Assembly (NCBI GenBank): GCA_963747535.1
Contig: CAVVFX010000001.1
Coordinates: 186,001 to 250,000 of the forward strand
Length of the DNA stretch: 64,000 nt
Direction: 5' to 3'
Source: CAVVFX01 sp963747535
Lineage (GTDB): Bacteria; Acidobacteriota; Terriglobia; Bryobacterales; Bryobacteraceae
Under the pieces are notes generated by a model. The model had not been told where the DNA came from, made no database searches, and saw only the letters and a program-made list of their open reading frames with translations. The translations under genes and the position numbers were made by a program. Below are positions 9,201 to 17,715 of the stretch, one piece after another; position 1 is the stretch's first letter; each line of letters begins with the position of its first letter.

Positions 9201-9807
9201 CAACCTCAGGCTGGAGAAGTCCATCGCGGGCTACGACCAGACGCACGCCGTGAAGTTGACATACGTCTACGAGTTGCCTTTCGGCAAAGGGAAGCAGTTC
9301 CTGAACACCAGGGGCGTGGCTTCCGCGATCCTGGGCGACTGGCGCCTCTCCGGAATTCAGGGGTACTCGAGCGGTACACCGATCTCCCTGGGTACGACCG
9401 TGAGCTTCCCCATTTTCGACGGGACAAACCGGGCTACGGTGCCGACCTACAGCGGGTGGCGCGGGACTTACTCCGGCAACTTCGATCCCAATGCGAACAG
9501 CTTCTTCCAACCCGTTTCGTTCTTCGGCCCGCAGCCGACCACCCAGTTCGGCAACGAGACCCGGTACAATCCCAAGGCGCGCTACTTACCAAATTTGAAC
9601 GAAAACCTGTCGCTGGCCCGCAGCGTCAACCTTCACCGCGAACAGACTCGCCTGGAATTCCGGTGGGAGACGTTCAACCTGCTAAACCGGACCCAGTTCG
9701 GTCCCTTGAGCGGCGCCACTACACTTCAGAACAACAACTTCGGCAAGTGGCAAACCCAGTCGAACTCTGCTCGCCGTATGCAGGTCTCGATGAAGCTGTA
9801 CTGGTGA
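6268..9807 (+). CDS. Oar-like TonB-dependent receptor with carboxypeptidase-regulatory domain
   Basis: 1,179 residues. The signal peptide (MKTRLYVIAALLALTSAG, cut after RAQ) is followed by a carboxypeptidase-regulatory Ig-like domain (about 25-115: GIITGTVKDASGAVVPGAQV, then the PVGNYRV turn). Next come a plug (about 120-240) and a long beta-barrel ending in an aromatic residue (MKLYW). This is the large outer-membrane receptor class expanded in Acidobacteria, thought to import oligomeric substrates with TonB energy. The start has AGGGAGCGGAC upstream. It is divergent from the amidohydrolase/PQQ operon across 190 bases, so a shared control region is likely. No SusD partner is present. Confidence 0.9.
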   Translation: MKTRLYVIAALLALTSAGLRAQGDRGIITGTVKDASGAVVPGAQVTATHLDTNTNYKARTTAAGDFTVPELPVGNYRVRVENAGFKTHVSDNVEVSPGATVRLDMAMEVGTAQQTVEVQANALVVATDTARVSTEVSAKLVDDLPIIVNGAVRSPFDLAYTTPEAQGTGDAGLRIGGGRIGVYGMTLDGTAATVARPDAQTTWSAINSPSVEALTEFNVEAGGFKAETGHASGGTISFVSKSGTNNFHGDAYEFLRNQDLDAKGFFGTTKPIYKQNDFGFTAGGPVWLPKIYNGRNRSFFFFSYEGFRNRVGASNTPYSVPPPEFFTGDLHNWVNSSGKMIQIYDPSTTTLQNGTYVRTPFPNNQIPQSEFDPVARAIATYIEPYVKPNVPNLVPGTSAYVRNNAISYGTAQNPNNKYSIKADQVLTKNQKLAFLFSRTREQDLGCGNSTCTLPFPFSGNPGYNRADVYRLSYDYTITPTLLNRFYAGGNNWRQNHGSYTTYSGAPEADGIPTTSTDWKSKGICIPNWPNCQDAFPIINFSNFQSWGVGAPNGSDNIVVEFRDDMTKVHGSHTFKWGYYYNTTHYNGFGLTYTAGDASFSYLNTAIPLDTSQATGSDFASFLLGQASAYNLDTVRYISGQYRTQQMYFQDDWRVSSRLTVNIGLRYEFNLAPIYGNNILSNFSPTTPNPGAGGLLGAQIFAGYGPGRQNTDTLAPNWFGGWGPRLGFAYAVDNKTTIRGAATRSYGPVINPLGSTHYLGFVQQITASDTSQGLSPLFTLAGGAPYWAPVPDIDPSVSNGNSNVPYYNGKTATRGSGEMTYALNVQRQLGSNIVAEIGYLGTMASDIQSSLLADNQIQYRSLPADLNPFTAAGRTLLNSQITSPAAVAAGITPPYPLFVHDFGTGATVAQALRPYPMYARVDTISGGGDRLGHSTYNSMELKLTKRYSAGLTLQASYVFSKALTDSDNYSSTPTSMDAYNLRLEKSIAGYDQTHAVKLTYVYELPFGKGKQFLNTRGVASAILGDWRLSGIQGYSSGTPISLGTTVSFPIFDGTNRATVPTYSGWRGTYSGNFDPNANSFFQPVSFFGPQPTTQFGNETRYNPKARYLPNLNENLSLARSVNLHREQTRLEFRWETFNLLNRTQFGPLSGATTLQNNNFGKWQTQSNSARRMQVSMKLYW

Positions 9808-9901
9808 CTTGTGCGTTGCGACGTAGCACAGGCGCTCGTACAATCGGCAGATAGGTCACTCTATTTACAACCCGCGTACTAAGTTAGTTAGAGGGGCGCC
9901 T

Positions 9902-10369
9902 TCAGTGCGAACCGGGAACAATCCTGCCGAATTTCGGCATCAGCACCTGATTGGTATAGTCGTCGTGCTTTTTCAGATCATCCATGGCTTCCCGCAGATG
10001 CATCTGTTTCACAATTGCGACGATCTGAGCCTTTCCTTCCTTGCCCCATTCATCGCGCTCGGCTTCGGTGGCAGGTAGAGGAGGCTCTTTTCCGCCGCCA
10101 TGAGCCATGACGTCAGGCACCCAGGAGCCAAGGTAGAGGCTGCCTGAATAGCCGAGTTTGCCGAGGCCGGCGAGTCCGGTGTTCTCGCGAATCGGGCCGG
10201 CAGGTTTCGACTCGGCCTCGCCGTAGTCGCCCTTCAATGGCAGGTCGATCAATCAGCCGGTGATGTAATGCGCACCATACAGGGCTTTGCTTCGGGCTTC
10301 GGCCGAGAGCTTCAGCTTGGGCAGATAGTTGTCCATGTCGATGTAGAGGATCGGGACATGCTCGACGTC
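9902..10369 (-). pseudogene. unrecognised protein remnant with in-frame TGA
   Basis: The frame reads DVEHVPILYIDMDNYLPK and on to GAHYITG, meets a TGA at 10253-10255, and continues LIDLPLKGDYGEAESK to a stop at 9902. The text is coherent on both sides, so TGA probably replaces a sense codon such as TGG. A TAA just upstream (10370-10372) removes any proper start. I do not recognise the family. It lies between the TonB receptor and a histidine kinase remnant. Confidence 0.45.
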
Positions 10370-10407
10370 TTAGTAGGGTGCTCGGGAGCAACGGACAACG
10401 CATAACT

Positions 10408-12070
10408 CTAGAAACGCAGGGCCTTCAGGATCGGAGTGTAGGCTAGTCTACCCGCGTGGACCTCGAGGGCACCGCCCAGCTCTGGGTCTACTTCCGAAAT
10501 GCGGCGGATGATGCCTTTAATCCGTTCCGCATCCAAGGCAATCACGGCATCCGCCATTTCTTTACGCAGTTCCTCCGGAATCGCTGCCCACGCTTCCGGC
10601 CGCAGGACCGGTTTCGCCCGCCCGGGCTGCCGCGCTGCATTTTCCTCGCGAACGTAACGCACACCCAGGTGACGCGCCATGCAGTCGAAGATCTCTTCAA
10701 GCCGATACGGCTTACCGAGGAAATCGTCCAGGCCGGCCTCCAGCATCTCATTTCGCTGACCAGCAAGCATCGAGCCCGTGACCGCTGCGATCTTCACCTC
10801 CCGCCCGCCGTTCAGTTTCCGGATGCGCCTCACCGTCTCCAGTCCGTCCATCCCGCGCAAGCCGCGGTCCATCCAGATGAAATGCGGCCGCCAGGACTTG
10901 AAGGTCTCGATGCCTTCCTCGCCATCTCCCGTCGCCCGCACGCTGAAGCCGACGCGCTCCAGCAGTCGCCGCAGCAAGAGCCGGTTTTCGAACTGGTCTT
11001 CCACGATCAAGACCCGGTAATGCGGCTGGCCAGGGGCGATGCTCACCACTCGTCGCCTATGGTCCCGGGGCGCCGTCGCCTCCGATTCCACCTCTACAGG
11101 CAACTCCACCCGAAACCGCGATCCTTTACCTGGGTAGCTTTCCAAGCAGATGGTGCCACCCATCAGTTCCACGAATTGCTTGACGATGGCCAGTCCCAAG
11201 CCAGTACCATGCTCAGACATCTGCTTGCCAGCTCGCACGAAGGGTTGAAAGATGCGCTCTTGATCCTCCACCCGCTATACCAATGCCGGTATCCTCCACG
11301 TCGAATCGCAGCAGCACGCGGTCGGGGGAGCTCTGCGGCAAGCTATCCAACCGCAGGATGATCTCCCCAAATTCGGTGTACTTCACCGCATTCCCCATCA
11401 GGTTGATCAGTATCTGGCGCAGCTTGGGAGCATCTGTCCGGACCACTCTGGGAAACCGGGGGGATTGCTCTACCAGCAGTTGCAGATTTTTCGCCTTGGC
11501 GCGTACCTGCAGCATCCCAGTAATGTCGCGCATCAGACGTTGCACATCGCACGGCGCATTCTCCACCACGATGCGTCCGGCTTCGATCTTGGCCACGTCC
11601 AGCACATCGTTGATCAACGCCAGCAGGTGCTCGGCGCTGGCGTTGATGATGTCGAGGTCTTTGCGATGCTCGTCAGAAATGTCCCTCGCGTCGCGCAAGA
11701 GGTCGGAGAAGCCAAGGATGGCGTTGAGAGGCGTACGCAGCTCATGGCTCATGCTGGCCAGGAAGGCGCTTTTGGTACGGTTGGCAGTCTGGGCCTGGTT
11801 TCGAGCCTCCACCAGGTCCGTGGTGCGCTGCCCGACCTGCACCTCAAGTCTCGCGGCGGCTAGCTGCAAACTCCTCACGTGAGATCGGTGGGCTTCGAAC
11901 ACCAGGCTCGCGATGCTCAGGCCCACAATTCCCCTGAACCACCATGTCGCCCACCATGGCGGCAGGATCGTAATGGCGAGATTTACGCCTTTCTCGTTCC
12001 AAACTCCGTCGTTGTTGGATGCCTGAAGCCGGAAGACGTAGTTCCCAGAAGGAAGGCTGTACCTCGAAGA
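10408..12070 (-). pseudogene. hybrid histidine kinase, C-terminal part, frameshifted and fused to another gene
   Basis: Reading on the minus strand: the end of a Y_Y_Y sensor domain (LPSGNYVFRLQASNNDGVW), a membrane segment, then HisKA with the phospho-acceptor His in SHELRTPLNAILGF. An ATPase domain follows (N-box LINLMGNAVKYTE, G1 DTGIGI, G2 HGTGLGLA), then a receiver domain (LIVEDQ, with phospho-Asp in WMDRGLRGMDG) and a C-terminal alpha region. The frame changes in a C-run at 11271-11273: one base too many separates DTGIGIA from VEDQERIFQPF. The N-terminal beta-propeller sensor of this class is missing; the 5' end joins the truncated Nmad3 gene at about 12060-12072. Confidence 0.85.
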
Positions 12071-12437
12071 AACCGATGATATACAGAGCTGGCGGGCAAT
12101 CAAAGTTCCGCCCCTTAAGGCCTGCGTAGAACACCAACAGACTGCCTTCGCTGAGCTTTGCCTTTGGGGGCGTCGGATCGCCGTATGTGAACGTCTCAAA
12201 CTCCGGATCGAAGTGAATGGATTGGCCGGAGACCTTTTCCCTGCGAGCTTCGGGGAAGTAATCGACTAAGCTTTGTTTCCGACTGCCGCGAGTGTTCCCG
12301 TATGTCCTTTTGTCAACTCCCTTGCCTCCGAAGCGGTCTGGAATGGGGATGTACTCAAATGAACGATCACTAAACAGCGGGCCGTGAATTCCGCCAGAGC
12401 CGGTGTCGATACCGACCCTCAGCAAGACGACTTGCAT
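12061..12437 (-). pseudogene. Nmad3-family protein, truncated
   Basis: About 120 residues starting MQVVLLRVGIDTGSGG, with IHGPLF, FEYIPIPD, TYGNTRG and IHFDPEFETFTYGD. This matches my memory of the nucleotide modification associated domain 3 family, ending with the strand LLVFYAGL and the block ALYIIGFFEV. Family members are about twice as long. Here the frame runs on into histidine kinase DNA in the wrong frame, so the C-terminal half is lost. The ATG lies inside the last codons of the Nmad2 gene (19-base overlap), a sign of coupled translation and a once-working pair. Confidence 0.6.
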
Positions 12438-13078
12438 AGCTTGCCTTCCATCTTCGGTTCATCGGCGACCTTCTGACGCGGATCTCCGTGTCTTCCCAGC
12501 CCCAGCCCTCGCTCGTGTGTTTCTATTTCCAGCCATTCGACAAACCGGCGGATATTCTCAGAATTGAAATCAGAGCGGAACCCAGGGCCTTTTTTTTCGA
12601 GCTTGAATCCTTCCGGTCTTTCGCCCTTAAATTCCTCCGGAATAGGAATGGCATTCGCCCCGAAGTAATAGAAGTGCCGCGAGATGAGAACAAATTGATC
12701 GTGCTTCTCGAAATTGTTGTAGGGCTGCTCGTTGTCCCCGCGTCCCTGAAATCGACTGGCTGAGAAGTACTTCTCTCGCGTGATCTTGTCCTCCACCAGC
12801 ATTGCGTAAACAAGCGTCCCGTTACCGGTGCTCTTGCGCCGGTTCGCCCCGCCAGTACCTACAACCCAATCTCCCTTGTCCGCCAATTCAACAATATTCT
12901 TCCGGCCCTTGTTCTTCCGACCCTTAAACTTGCAGCGACACAGCGTACACACTTTAAAATAGGGGTTTGGTGCGTACCCAGTGTCATGTTCAACGACGTA
13001 AGAGTACAGTTTCGACACACGCGCTGGGGGCAGAAGACTGCTGCCTCCAGCATCCACTATTTCTTTTGTCCGCTTCAT
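12419..13078 (-). CDS. Nmad2-family putative nucleotide modification protein
   Basis: 219 residues. The core LYSYVVEHDTGYAPNP, a CTLCRCK cysteine segment, GDWVVGTGGA and the strand LVYAMLVEDKI are the pattern I know as nucleotide modification associated domain 2 (reads -YSYVV--D-G-APNP, CT---CK, GDW--GTG). The role, inferred by comparative genomics, is in modified-base metabolism, sometimes in defence or mobile contexts. It is not biochemically established. I chose the ATG at 13078 because GAGGA lies 7 bases upstream; a longer frame starts at 13135. It precedes the truncated Nmad3 gene and follows a broken resolvase. Confidence 0.65.
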   Translation of the reverse strand: MKRTKEIVDAGGSSLLPPARVSKLYSYVVEHDTGYAPNPYFKVCTLCRCKFKGRKNKGRKNIVELADKGDWVVGTGGANRRKSTGNGTLVYAMLVEDKITREKYFSASRFQGRGDNEQPYNNFEKHDQFVLISRHFYYFGANAIPIPEEFKGERPEGFKLEKKGPGFRSDFNSENIRRFVEWLEIETHERGLGLGRHGDPRQKVADEPKMEGKLCKSSC

Positions 13079-13131
13079 GGATTTATCCTCTGAGGGATTA
13101 TACTGTGGCACCAACTGGACGGGCCGAGGTG

Positions 13132-13690
13132 TCACCCGGCAAGCGCCCGATAGAGCGTCGAGCGTCCCACATTCAGCAGATCGGCCACGTACTGGCGGGC
13201 TTCACCTTTGTCGATCACCCTCCGGGCGTGGTCGATCTGCTCCGGGGTGAGTTTGACGTTCCGGCCAAACTTCACGCCCCGGCGCTGTGCCGCCTTCACT
13301 CCGGCGCGGGTACGTTCTGAAATAAGCGACCTTTTCGAGCTCGGCTAACACGCCGATCATTTGCCACATGGCGCGGCCCGTCGGGGTCGCCGTGTCGATT
13401 GCCTCCGTGAGCGAATGAAATTTCACGCCACGGGCGCGGAGGTCGTCCAGCATCGTTATGAGGTCGCGCAGGCTGCGGCCCAGCCGGTCGAGCTTCCACA
13501 CTATGAGCGTGTCGCCGTGTTCCAGTTTCTTCAGGCAACGCAGAAGGGCAGGGCGCTTCGTCGTAGCTCCGGATAATCCCTCATCCTTGAAAATGGTTTG
13601 GCATCCGGCTTTCTTCAGCGCCGCAAGTTGCAAGGCCGGGTTCTGGTCGTCGGTCGAGACGCGGGCGTAGCCGTATTTCACGCGCTCCAT
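13132..13690 (-). pseudogene. serine resolvase (Tn3-type), one-base frameshift
   Basis: Residues 1-118 are a normal resolvase catalytic domain: GYARVSTDDQNPALQ (catalytic Ser), DEGLSGATTKRP, and IVWKLDRLGRSL with its arginines. After LAELEK the frame changes at a GG pair near 13330. Reading one base over gives SLISERTRAGVKAAQRRG, then TPEQIDHARR and the helix-turn-helix YVADLLNVGRSTLYRAL, ending at 13132. A functional copy would be about 185 residues, the family norm. Either the gene is inactive or the extra base is a sequencing error. Confidence 0.85.
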
Positions 13691-13969
13691 TTTGACCCGG
13701 ACATATGAAACACGTCAAGACCGCTGTTTGCAGGCTTCCCGACGACGTGTCAAGACTTACCCTTTCTGAGACAGGCCGAGGGCCATCATAGTGGTTCGCC
13801 GGACGCTGACGCGTTTATTGTTCCTGATCCGGTCTGATGCGCGCGCGACCGCCGCTTCGGGTTACCGCGCGGGCCGCTGACGGTGGTGAAGCCGCTCTGT
13901 TCATTTGACGTGACTTCACGGGAGTGATAGCCGAACGACGCTTGGAAAGGTGACCATTCTCCGAGTATC
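13691..13969. other. non-coding stretch next to the recombinase element
   Basis: I see no gene. Upstream of the resolvase start the DNA contains a spaced inverted repeat: GACGTGTCAAGAC at 13743-13755 against CACGTCAAGACC at 13711-13722. This is a plausible resolvase res-type or promoter region. It ends where the presumed left end of the recombinase-primase element begins. Confidence 0.3.
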
Positions 13970-13995
13970 CGACTTATACGGCCAATCTCTGCCCG

Positions 13996-15138
13996 TTATG
14001 CGGATGGGCTGAGTTTGCGAACTTGGGAGAGGATTTTGGTGAGCCGATTCGAAAGTCGATCGAGGCAGCGTCGCGGAGGGCCATCTGGCAGGGACCGACG
14101 GAACATCTCGATGGCATGTTGAGCGAAGAGCAGAGAGTCGATGACGCCGTCCAAACCGGTGCGGGGCGAAATTGTTGGCGATTTCGGTTGAGGGGTTATG
14201 TGTCGAGGTTTCGAGCGGGCCAGATGGTACTCGCGCTGCAAATCATTCGACGTGACGTCGACATATCGCATCGTCATCTCTGGATCGGCATGGCCGAGTA
14301 ACTTCATTAGTGCAGGCAAGGTTACACTCGAGCGGATCATCTCGCTCGCATATGTGTGTCTAAGCTGGTGTGGAACGATGCGGGTGGTTATCCCGGCGGC
14401 GGCAGTCACTTCGTGGAGGCAATACCGCAGTTGACGAATCAAGGCTTGCTTGCCATGGGGACGTGACAGCAGCCGGCCATCGGGAGGTAATGGATCGAAA
14501 GAACGGAAAAAGCGCAGGCGATGCACGAGCTCACATACAAATGAGTCTACCGGCACCATTCTTTCCGTCTTGAGCTTGCCGAGAGGAACGTGAATTGCCC
14601 AGCGATCGGGGCCAACATTGCGAAGGCAGTCATAGGAGAGGTCGACACATTCACCAATGCGCATACCGGTATGGCGCAGCAGCAAGAAGATGTTGGCGGG
14701 CAGATCGTTGCGGCGGAGCAACTCCTGCTGGATTAGTTGATCCTGTTGTGCCGTCAAGGCTCGGGGTAAACGTTGAGGCGGGCGCGGAGAGTCCTCGCGG
14801 CGGATCAGGCGCGCCAACTCGGGAAGTTGGGCGGTCCAGGCAAGTTCCTCAAGGAGACGTCGCAGATGCGTGAGGCGATGGATGTAGACGGCCGTCGCCA
14901 GCGGTGGAGTCTGGGAGCGCAGATGGGTGAACCAGCCGAGGATGTGGGGATCGCGGCGCAACTGATCCAGCGAACAAACAGCAGGATGATTGTCGCCGAG
15001 ATAGATCAGGAAGTTGCGCACAGTGCCACGATATGGACGGGCGGAATCCCAATGGAGCGCGGCCGTCAGGGACTCGAAGGCACGCTGGAACTGGAGAGCC
15101 AGCGGATGCTCAACAGAAGCGAGGCGAGATAGTTTCAT
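13996..15138 (-). CDS. tyrosine recombinase (second of pair)
   Basis: 380 residues. A SAM-like core-binding domain (about 15-110) is followed by the catalytic domain, with Arg in RHTGMRIGECVDL, Lys in the GKLKTERMVPV hairpin, HQLRHTYASEM (H-x-x-R), LLGHADPEMTMRYV (His) and the nucleophile Tyr in RYVDVT. It cuts and joins DNA by a 3'-phosphotyrosine intermediate. It starts at an ATG overlapping the stop of the first recombinase (ATGA). The tail beyond residue 310 is basic and longer than XerC/D. Paired recombinases recall Tn554, in which two such enzymes act together. Confidence 0.92.
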   Translation of the reverse strand: MKLSRLASVEHPLALQFQRAFESLTAALHWDSARPYRGTVRNFLIYLGDNHPAVCSLDQLRRDPHILGWFTHLRSQTPPLATAVYIHRLTHLRRLLEELAWTAQLPELARLIRREDSPRPPQRLPRALTAQQDQLIQQELLRRNDLPANIFLLLRHTGMRIGECVDLSYDCLRNVGPDRWAIHVPLGKLKTERMVPVDSFVCELVHRLRFFRSFDPLPPDGRLLSRPHGKQALIRQLRYCLHEVTAAAGITTRIVPHQLRHTYASEMIRSSVTLPALMKLLGHADPEMTMRYVDVTSNDLQREYHLARSKPRHITPQPKSPTISPRTGLDGVIDSLLFAQHAIEMFRRSLPDGPPRRCLDRLSNRLTKILSQVRKLSPSA

Positions 15139-16172
15139 GATCGTGAGACCGGCACCGGCCTGATGTGTTGAGCGATTGCTCGCGCATATTGCTGATAGAC
15201 CTCGAGAGGAGTGACCTGCATATAGACGAGGGTGGTTTGGATATTGGCATGACCCATCAACTGCATGAGGGCCGGCAGGCTAACGCCGGCGCGCACCATA
15301 TCCGACGCGAAGGTGTGTCGAAAACGGTGGGGGTTTGCAATTTTGACTCCGCTGGTCTGGCGATGATGGCGAAAAAGCGAGCGCAGACCCGCGGGAGTCA
15401 TCCGAGCGCCGCGAGCCGAGCCCTTGAGAGAAACGAATAAAGCAGTAGACGAGTTGGCGGGCCGTTCCAACCGCAGATAATGATCGAGCAACTGAGTCGC
15501 TTCCGGAGCCAAGGGAAGAAAGCGGATCTTATTACCCTTGCCGCGCACGCGAATCTGCGCTTCCGGCAATAGCAGATCGTCCTGATTCAGGTCCAGAATC
15601 TCTTGGGATCGAAGCCCCTGTAGCAGCATCAAACCGACGATGGCCAGATCCCGTGAGGTACGGAAACTGGACCAAAACCGTGCCACCTCGTCCACTGACA
15701 GTGGCGTAATGGTTCGTTTGGGGGTCTTCACTCGCAACCGGCTCAGGGCAAGCCGTGGTTTGCCGATGCCCATTGGTGCACGTTGCCAATAGGTCGTTTG
15801 AAATCCCGGGGCAATCTGATGAGACGCATCCGGGAACAGATGGCGTAGGGCTTTATCGATAATGGCAACACGTGTATTAATGGTCGCGCCGGACAACGGC
15901 GGCTGTTGACCAGACAGGAATCGCACATAATCGAGCAGTGTCGATTCCGTGAGGGCAGCTTGGGTGATCGCGTCAGTGTGATGAATACTCTCCCACCAAC
16001 GGAGAAAGTACAACAGTTCGTTCGCATAACTTTGCAGGGTATGATCAGCGAGGCGACGAACGGTCTCGTAATCGAGGTACTGATGCGATCCAGGCAATCT
16101 CACGTCCGGTTGCCTGCACGACCACGCGGTACGGACATCGCGCGGGATTGTCCGATGACTGATGGTTAACAC
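15135..16172 (-). CDS. tyrosine recombinase (first of pair)
   Basis: 345 residues. The N-terminal core-binding domain is about 40-150. The catalytic domain shows LLQGLRSQEILDL (Arg), RGKGNKIRFLPL (Lys in the beta-hairpin), PHRFRHTFASDMV (H-x-x-R), LMGHANIQTTLVYM (His, then the nucleophile Tyr). All five catalytic positions are there, so it should be active. It lies 6 bases after the primase-like gene and overlaps the second recombinase by 4 bases. It is only loosely similar to its partner, so the two may bind opposite half-sites. Confidence 0.92.
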   Translation of the reverse strand: MLTISHRTIPRDVRTAWSCRQPDVRLPGSHQYLDYETVRRLADHTLQSYANELLYFLRWWESIHHTDAITQAALTESTLLDYVRFLSGQQPPLSGATINTRVAIIDKALRHLFPDASHQIAPGFQTTYWQRAPMGIGKPRLALSRLRVKTPKRTITPLSVDEVARFWSSFRTSRDLAIVGLMLLQGLRSQEILDLNQDDLLLPEAQIRVRGKGNKIRFLPLAPEATQLLDHYLRLERPANSSTALFVSLKGSARGARMTPAGLRSLFRHHRQTSGVKIANPHRFRHTFASDMVRAGVSLPALMQLMGHANIQTTLVYMQVTPLEVYQQYARAIAQHIRPVPVSRS

Positions 16173-16178
16173 GAAAAG

Positions 16179-17150
16179 TCATGACCGAGCAGCCTCCAGC
16201 AGCGCTTGAAACTGACTGACATCGCCGCCATTGGCGAAGAAGCTGTTCGGGTCATGACCCTGGGGCAATTCGACGGTGCAAACCTTTAACCGTTGTTCTC
16301 CAAGCCGGTGCGCGAGCGCTTGCGTGGCACGCTGACCGCTGCCATTGGCGTCGGCATCAAAGGCCAGGTAGATGGTTCGCATACCATCGCACAGTTGACG
16401 AAACTGGTATGCGTTGAGCTGAGTTCCCATCGCGCAGGTAACGTTGTGAAAGCCGGCCTGCCACAACACGGCGTAATCAAACAGCCCTTCGACCAAAATG
16501 ACTTCTGGATATCGACGGACGTGGTCCCATGAATACAGGCCGCCCTTGCTGCCTGGTAAGAAACGGTGGGGCGGCGCCGTTGCCGAAATACTACGGCCAT
16601 AGAGATTGTTGTCCAGCGGAAACACGATGCGATGCGTGTAAGCGTCATAGCCGGCGGCAGTGACCAGACCGGCTTGATGCAGAGCGTGGTGCGGGTAGCC
16701 CAACTGTGTCAACCAACCTCGCAGACAGCCGCCGGGTGCGTAACCAATTCGCATGTGCTCGATCAGTTCCGGCGACCTGACTCCGCGATGATGTAGATAG
16801 GCGACCGCTTCGGCGTGACGTTCCAACTGCATGATGTAGAAACGCGTGGTTTCGTCGAGCAGAGGAGCCATACCACGCCATTGGCACAGCAAGCCCAAAG
16901 CTTGGGGGAACCTCACCTGGTGATAGAGTTCGGCGAAGCGAATCACATCGCCGCCGCGGCAACAGCCGTAGCAGTAGAAGAGATTCTTACTGGTGTCCAC
17001 CACGAAACTCGGCTTGTGATCTTGATGGAGAGGGCATAACCCCATCCATCGACCACGGCTGAGACGTCCCGTGGACTGCCAATGATGAGCCTGCAAATAG
17101 TCCAGCAACGGAATCTGGTGTTTTAGCTGGTCGAGAGCCTGGCGGATCAT
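16179..17150 (-). CDS. CHC2 zinc-finger / Toprim primase-like protein
   Basis: 323 residues from the ATG at 17150, which overlaps the stop of the DUF6431 gene (ATGA). A DnaG-type zinc finger comes first (CPLH, then FYCYGC: the Cys-His-Cys-Cys set). A linker with a DnaG-like N-terminal catalytic block follows (IGYAPGG, HRIVFPLDNNLYGRSI). The Toprim core shows the catalytic Glu in ILVEGLFDYAVLWQAG and the D-x-D in LAFDADANGSGQRA. There is no helicase or helicase-binding domain, unlike DnaG (about 600 residues). It probably primes or nicks element DNA, or copies a single-stranded intermediate. Being cotranscribed with recombinases is unusual. Confidence 0.88.
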   Translation of the reverse strand: MIRQALDQLKHQIPLLDYLQAHHWQSTGRLSRGRWMGLCPLHQDHKPSFVVDTSKNLFYCYGCCRGGDVIRFAELYHQVRFPQALGLLCQWRGMAPLLDETTRFYIMQLERHAEAVAYLHHRGVRSPELIEHMRIGYAPGGCLRGWLTQLGYPHHALHQAGLVTAAGYDAYTHRIVFPLDNNLYGRSISATAPPHRFLPGSKGGLYSWDHVRRYPEVILVEGLFDYAVLWQAGFHNVTCAMGTQLNAYQFRQLCDGMRTIYLAFDADANGSGQRATQALAHRLGEQRLKVCTVELPQGHDPNSFFANGGDVSQFQALLEAARS

Positions 17151-17715
17151 GGACTTTTTGCCTCCGGCCGCAGAATATTGCAAAGCGCGCCAAGATCCCA
17201 GGCGAGGATGGTGGGTGACTGGAAAAAGTGCTCGTTTCGAACGCCAGCCTTAACCCAGCACCACACGTTAATTAGCCGACGCCGCGCCCATCGGCGCACG
17301 GTGGATGGATCGGGTAAGCGCGCCGGATCTTTGCAGTGCGGAGTCGCTTGCTCCGCACTGTCGCCAGCGCAGATTCGCTCGCAGGCTTGCTGTCGACAAT
17401 ACAGGCTGAAATGTCCGAAAGGTGCCAGCCAGTCAGGCAGGATTGTGAAGGTCTTCTTGCAGGGCCGACAGATTCCGCGACGCGCCCAGAAGATGTGGCG
17501 CTGATCATCGTGGCACTGACGGAGTCGTCGTCCGTGGCCGATGATCGTGTCATCGTTGCAGACAGGACATCGCCTCGGCAAGAGGTCCAATGGGATCACC
17601 CCGGGTCGATGTTGTCTTTCGCCTCTGGCAGTGCGATAAAAAGAATCACGGCTGGCGTGAAGGCCCGCCGCTGACCGTTCCCTGGCAAAGTTTCGATCTG
17701 CTGCCGGGCCTTCAC
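17147..17715 (-). CDS. DUF6431 zinc-ribbon / HTH protein, probable frameshift near its N-terminus
   Basis: The C-terminal 145 residues hold a zinc ribbon (RRCPVCNDDTIIGHGRR, then GICRPCKKTFTILPDW), CRQQACERI, and CKDPARLPDPSTVRRWARRR, a helix-turn-helix. I recognise this as DUF6431. The frame drawn through the full ORF gives an implausible arginine-rich N-terminus. One base over, from the GTG at 17715, the text is sensible (FTPAVILFIALPEAKDNIDPG) and joins PLDLLPRRCPVC at the CCCC run at 17599-17602. I think the true gene is about 185 codons with a one-base indel there. It is the first gene of the recombinase-primase element and may be its DNA-binding factor. Confidence 0.7.
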
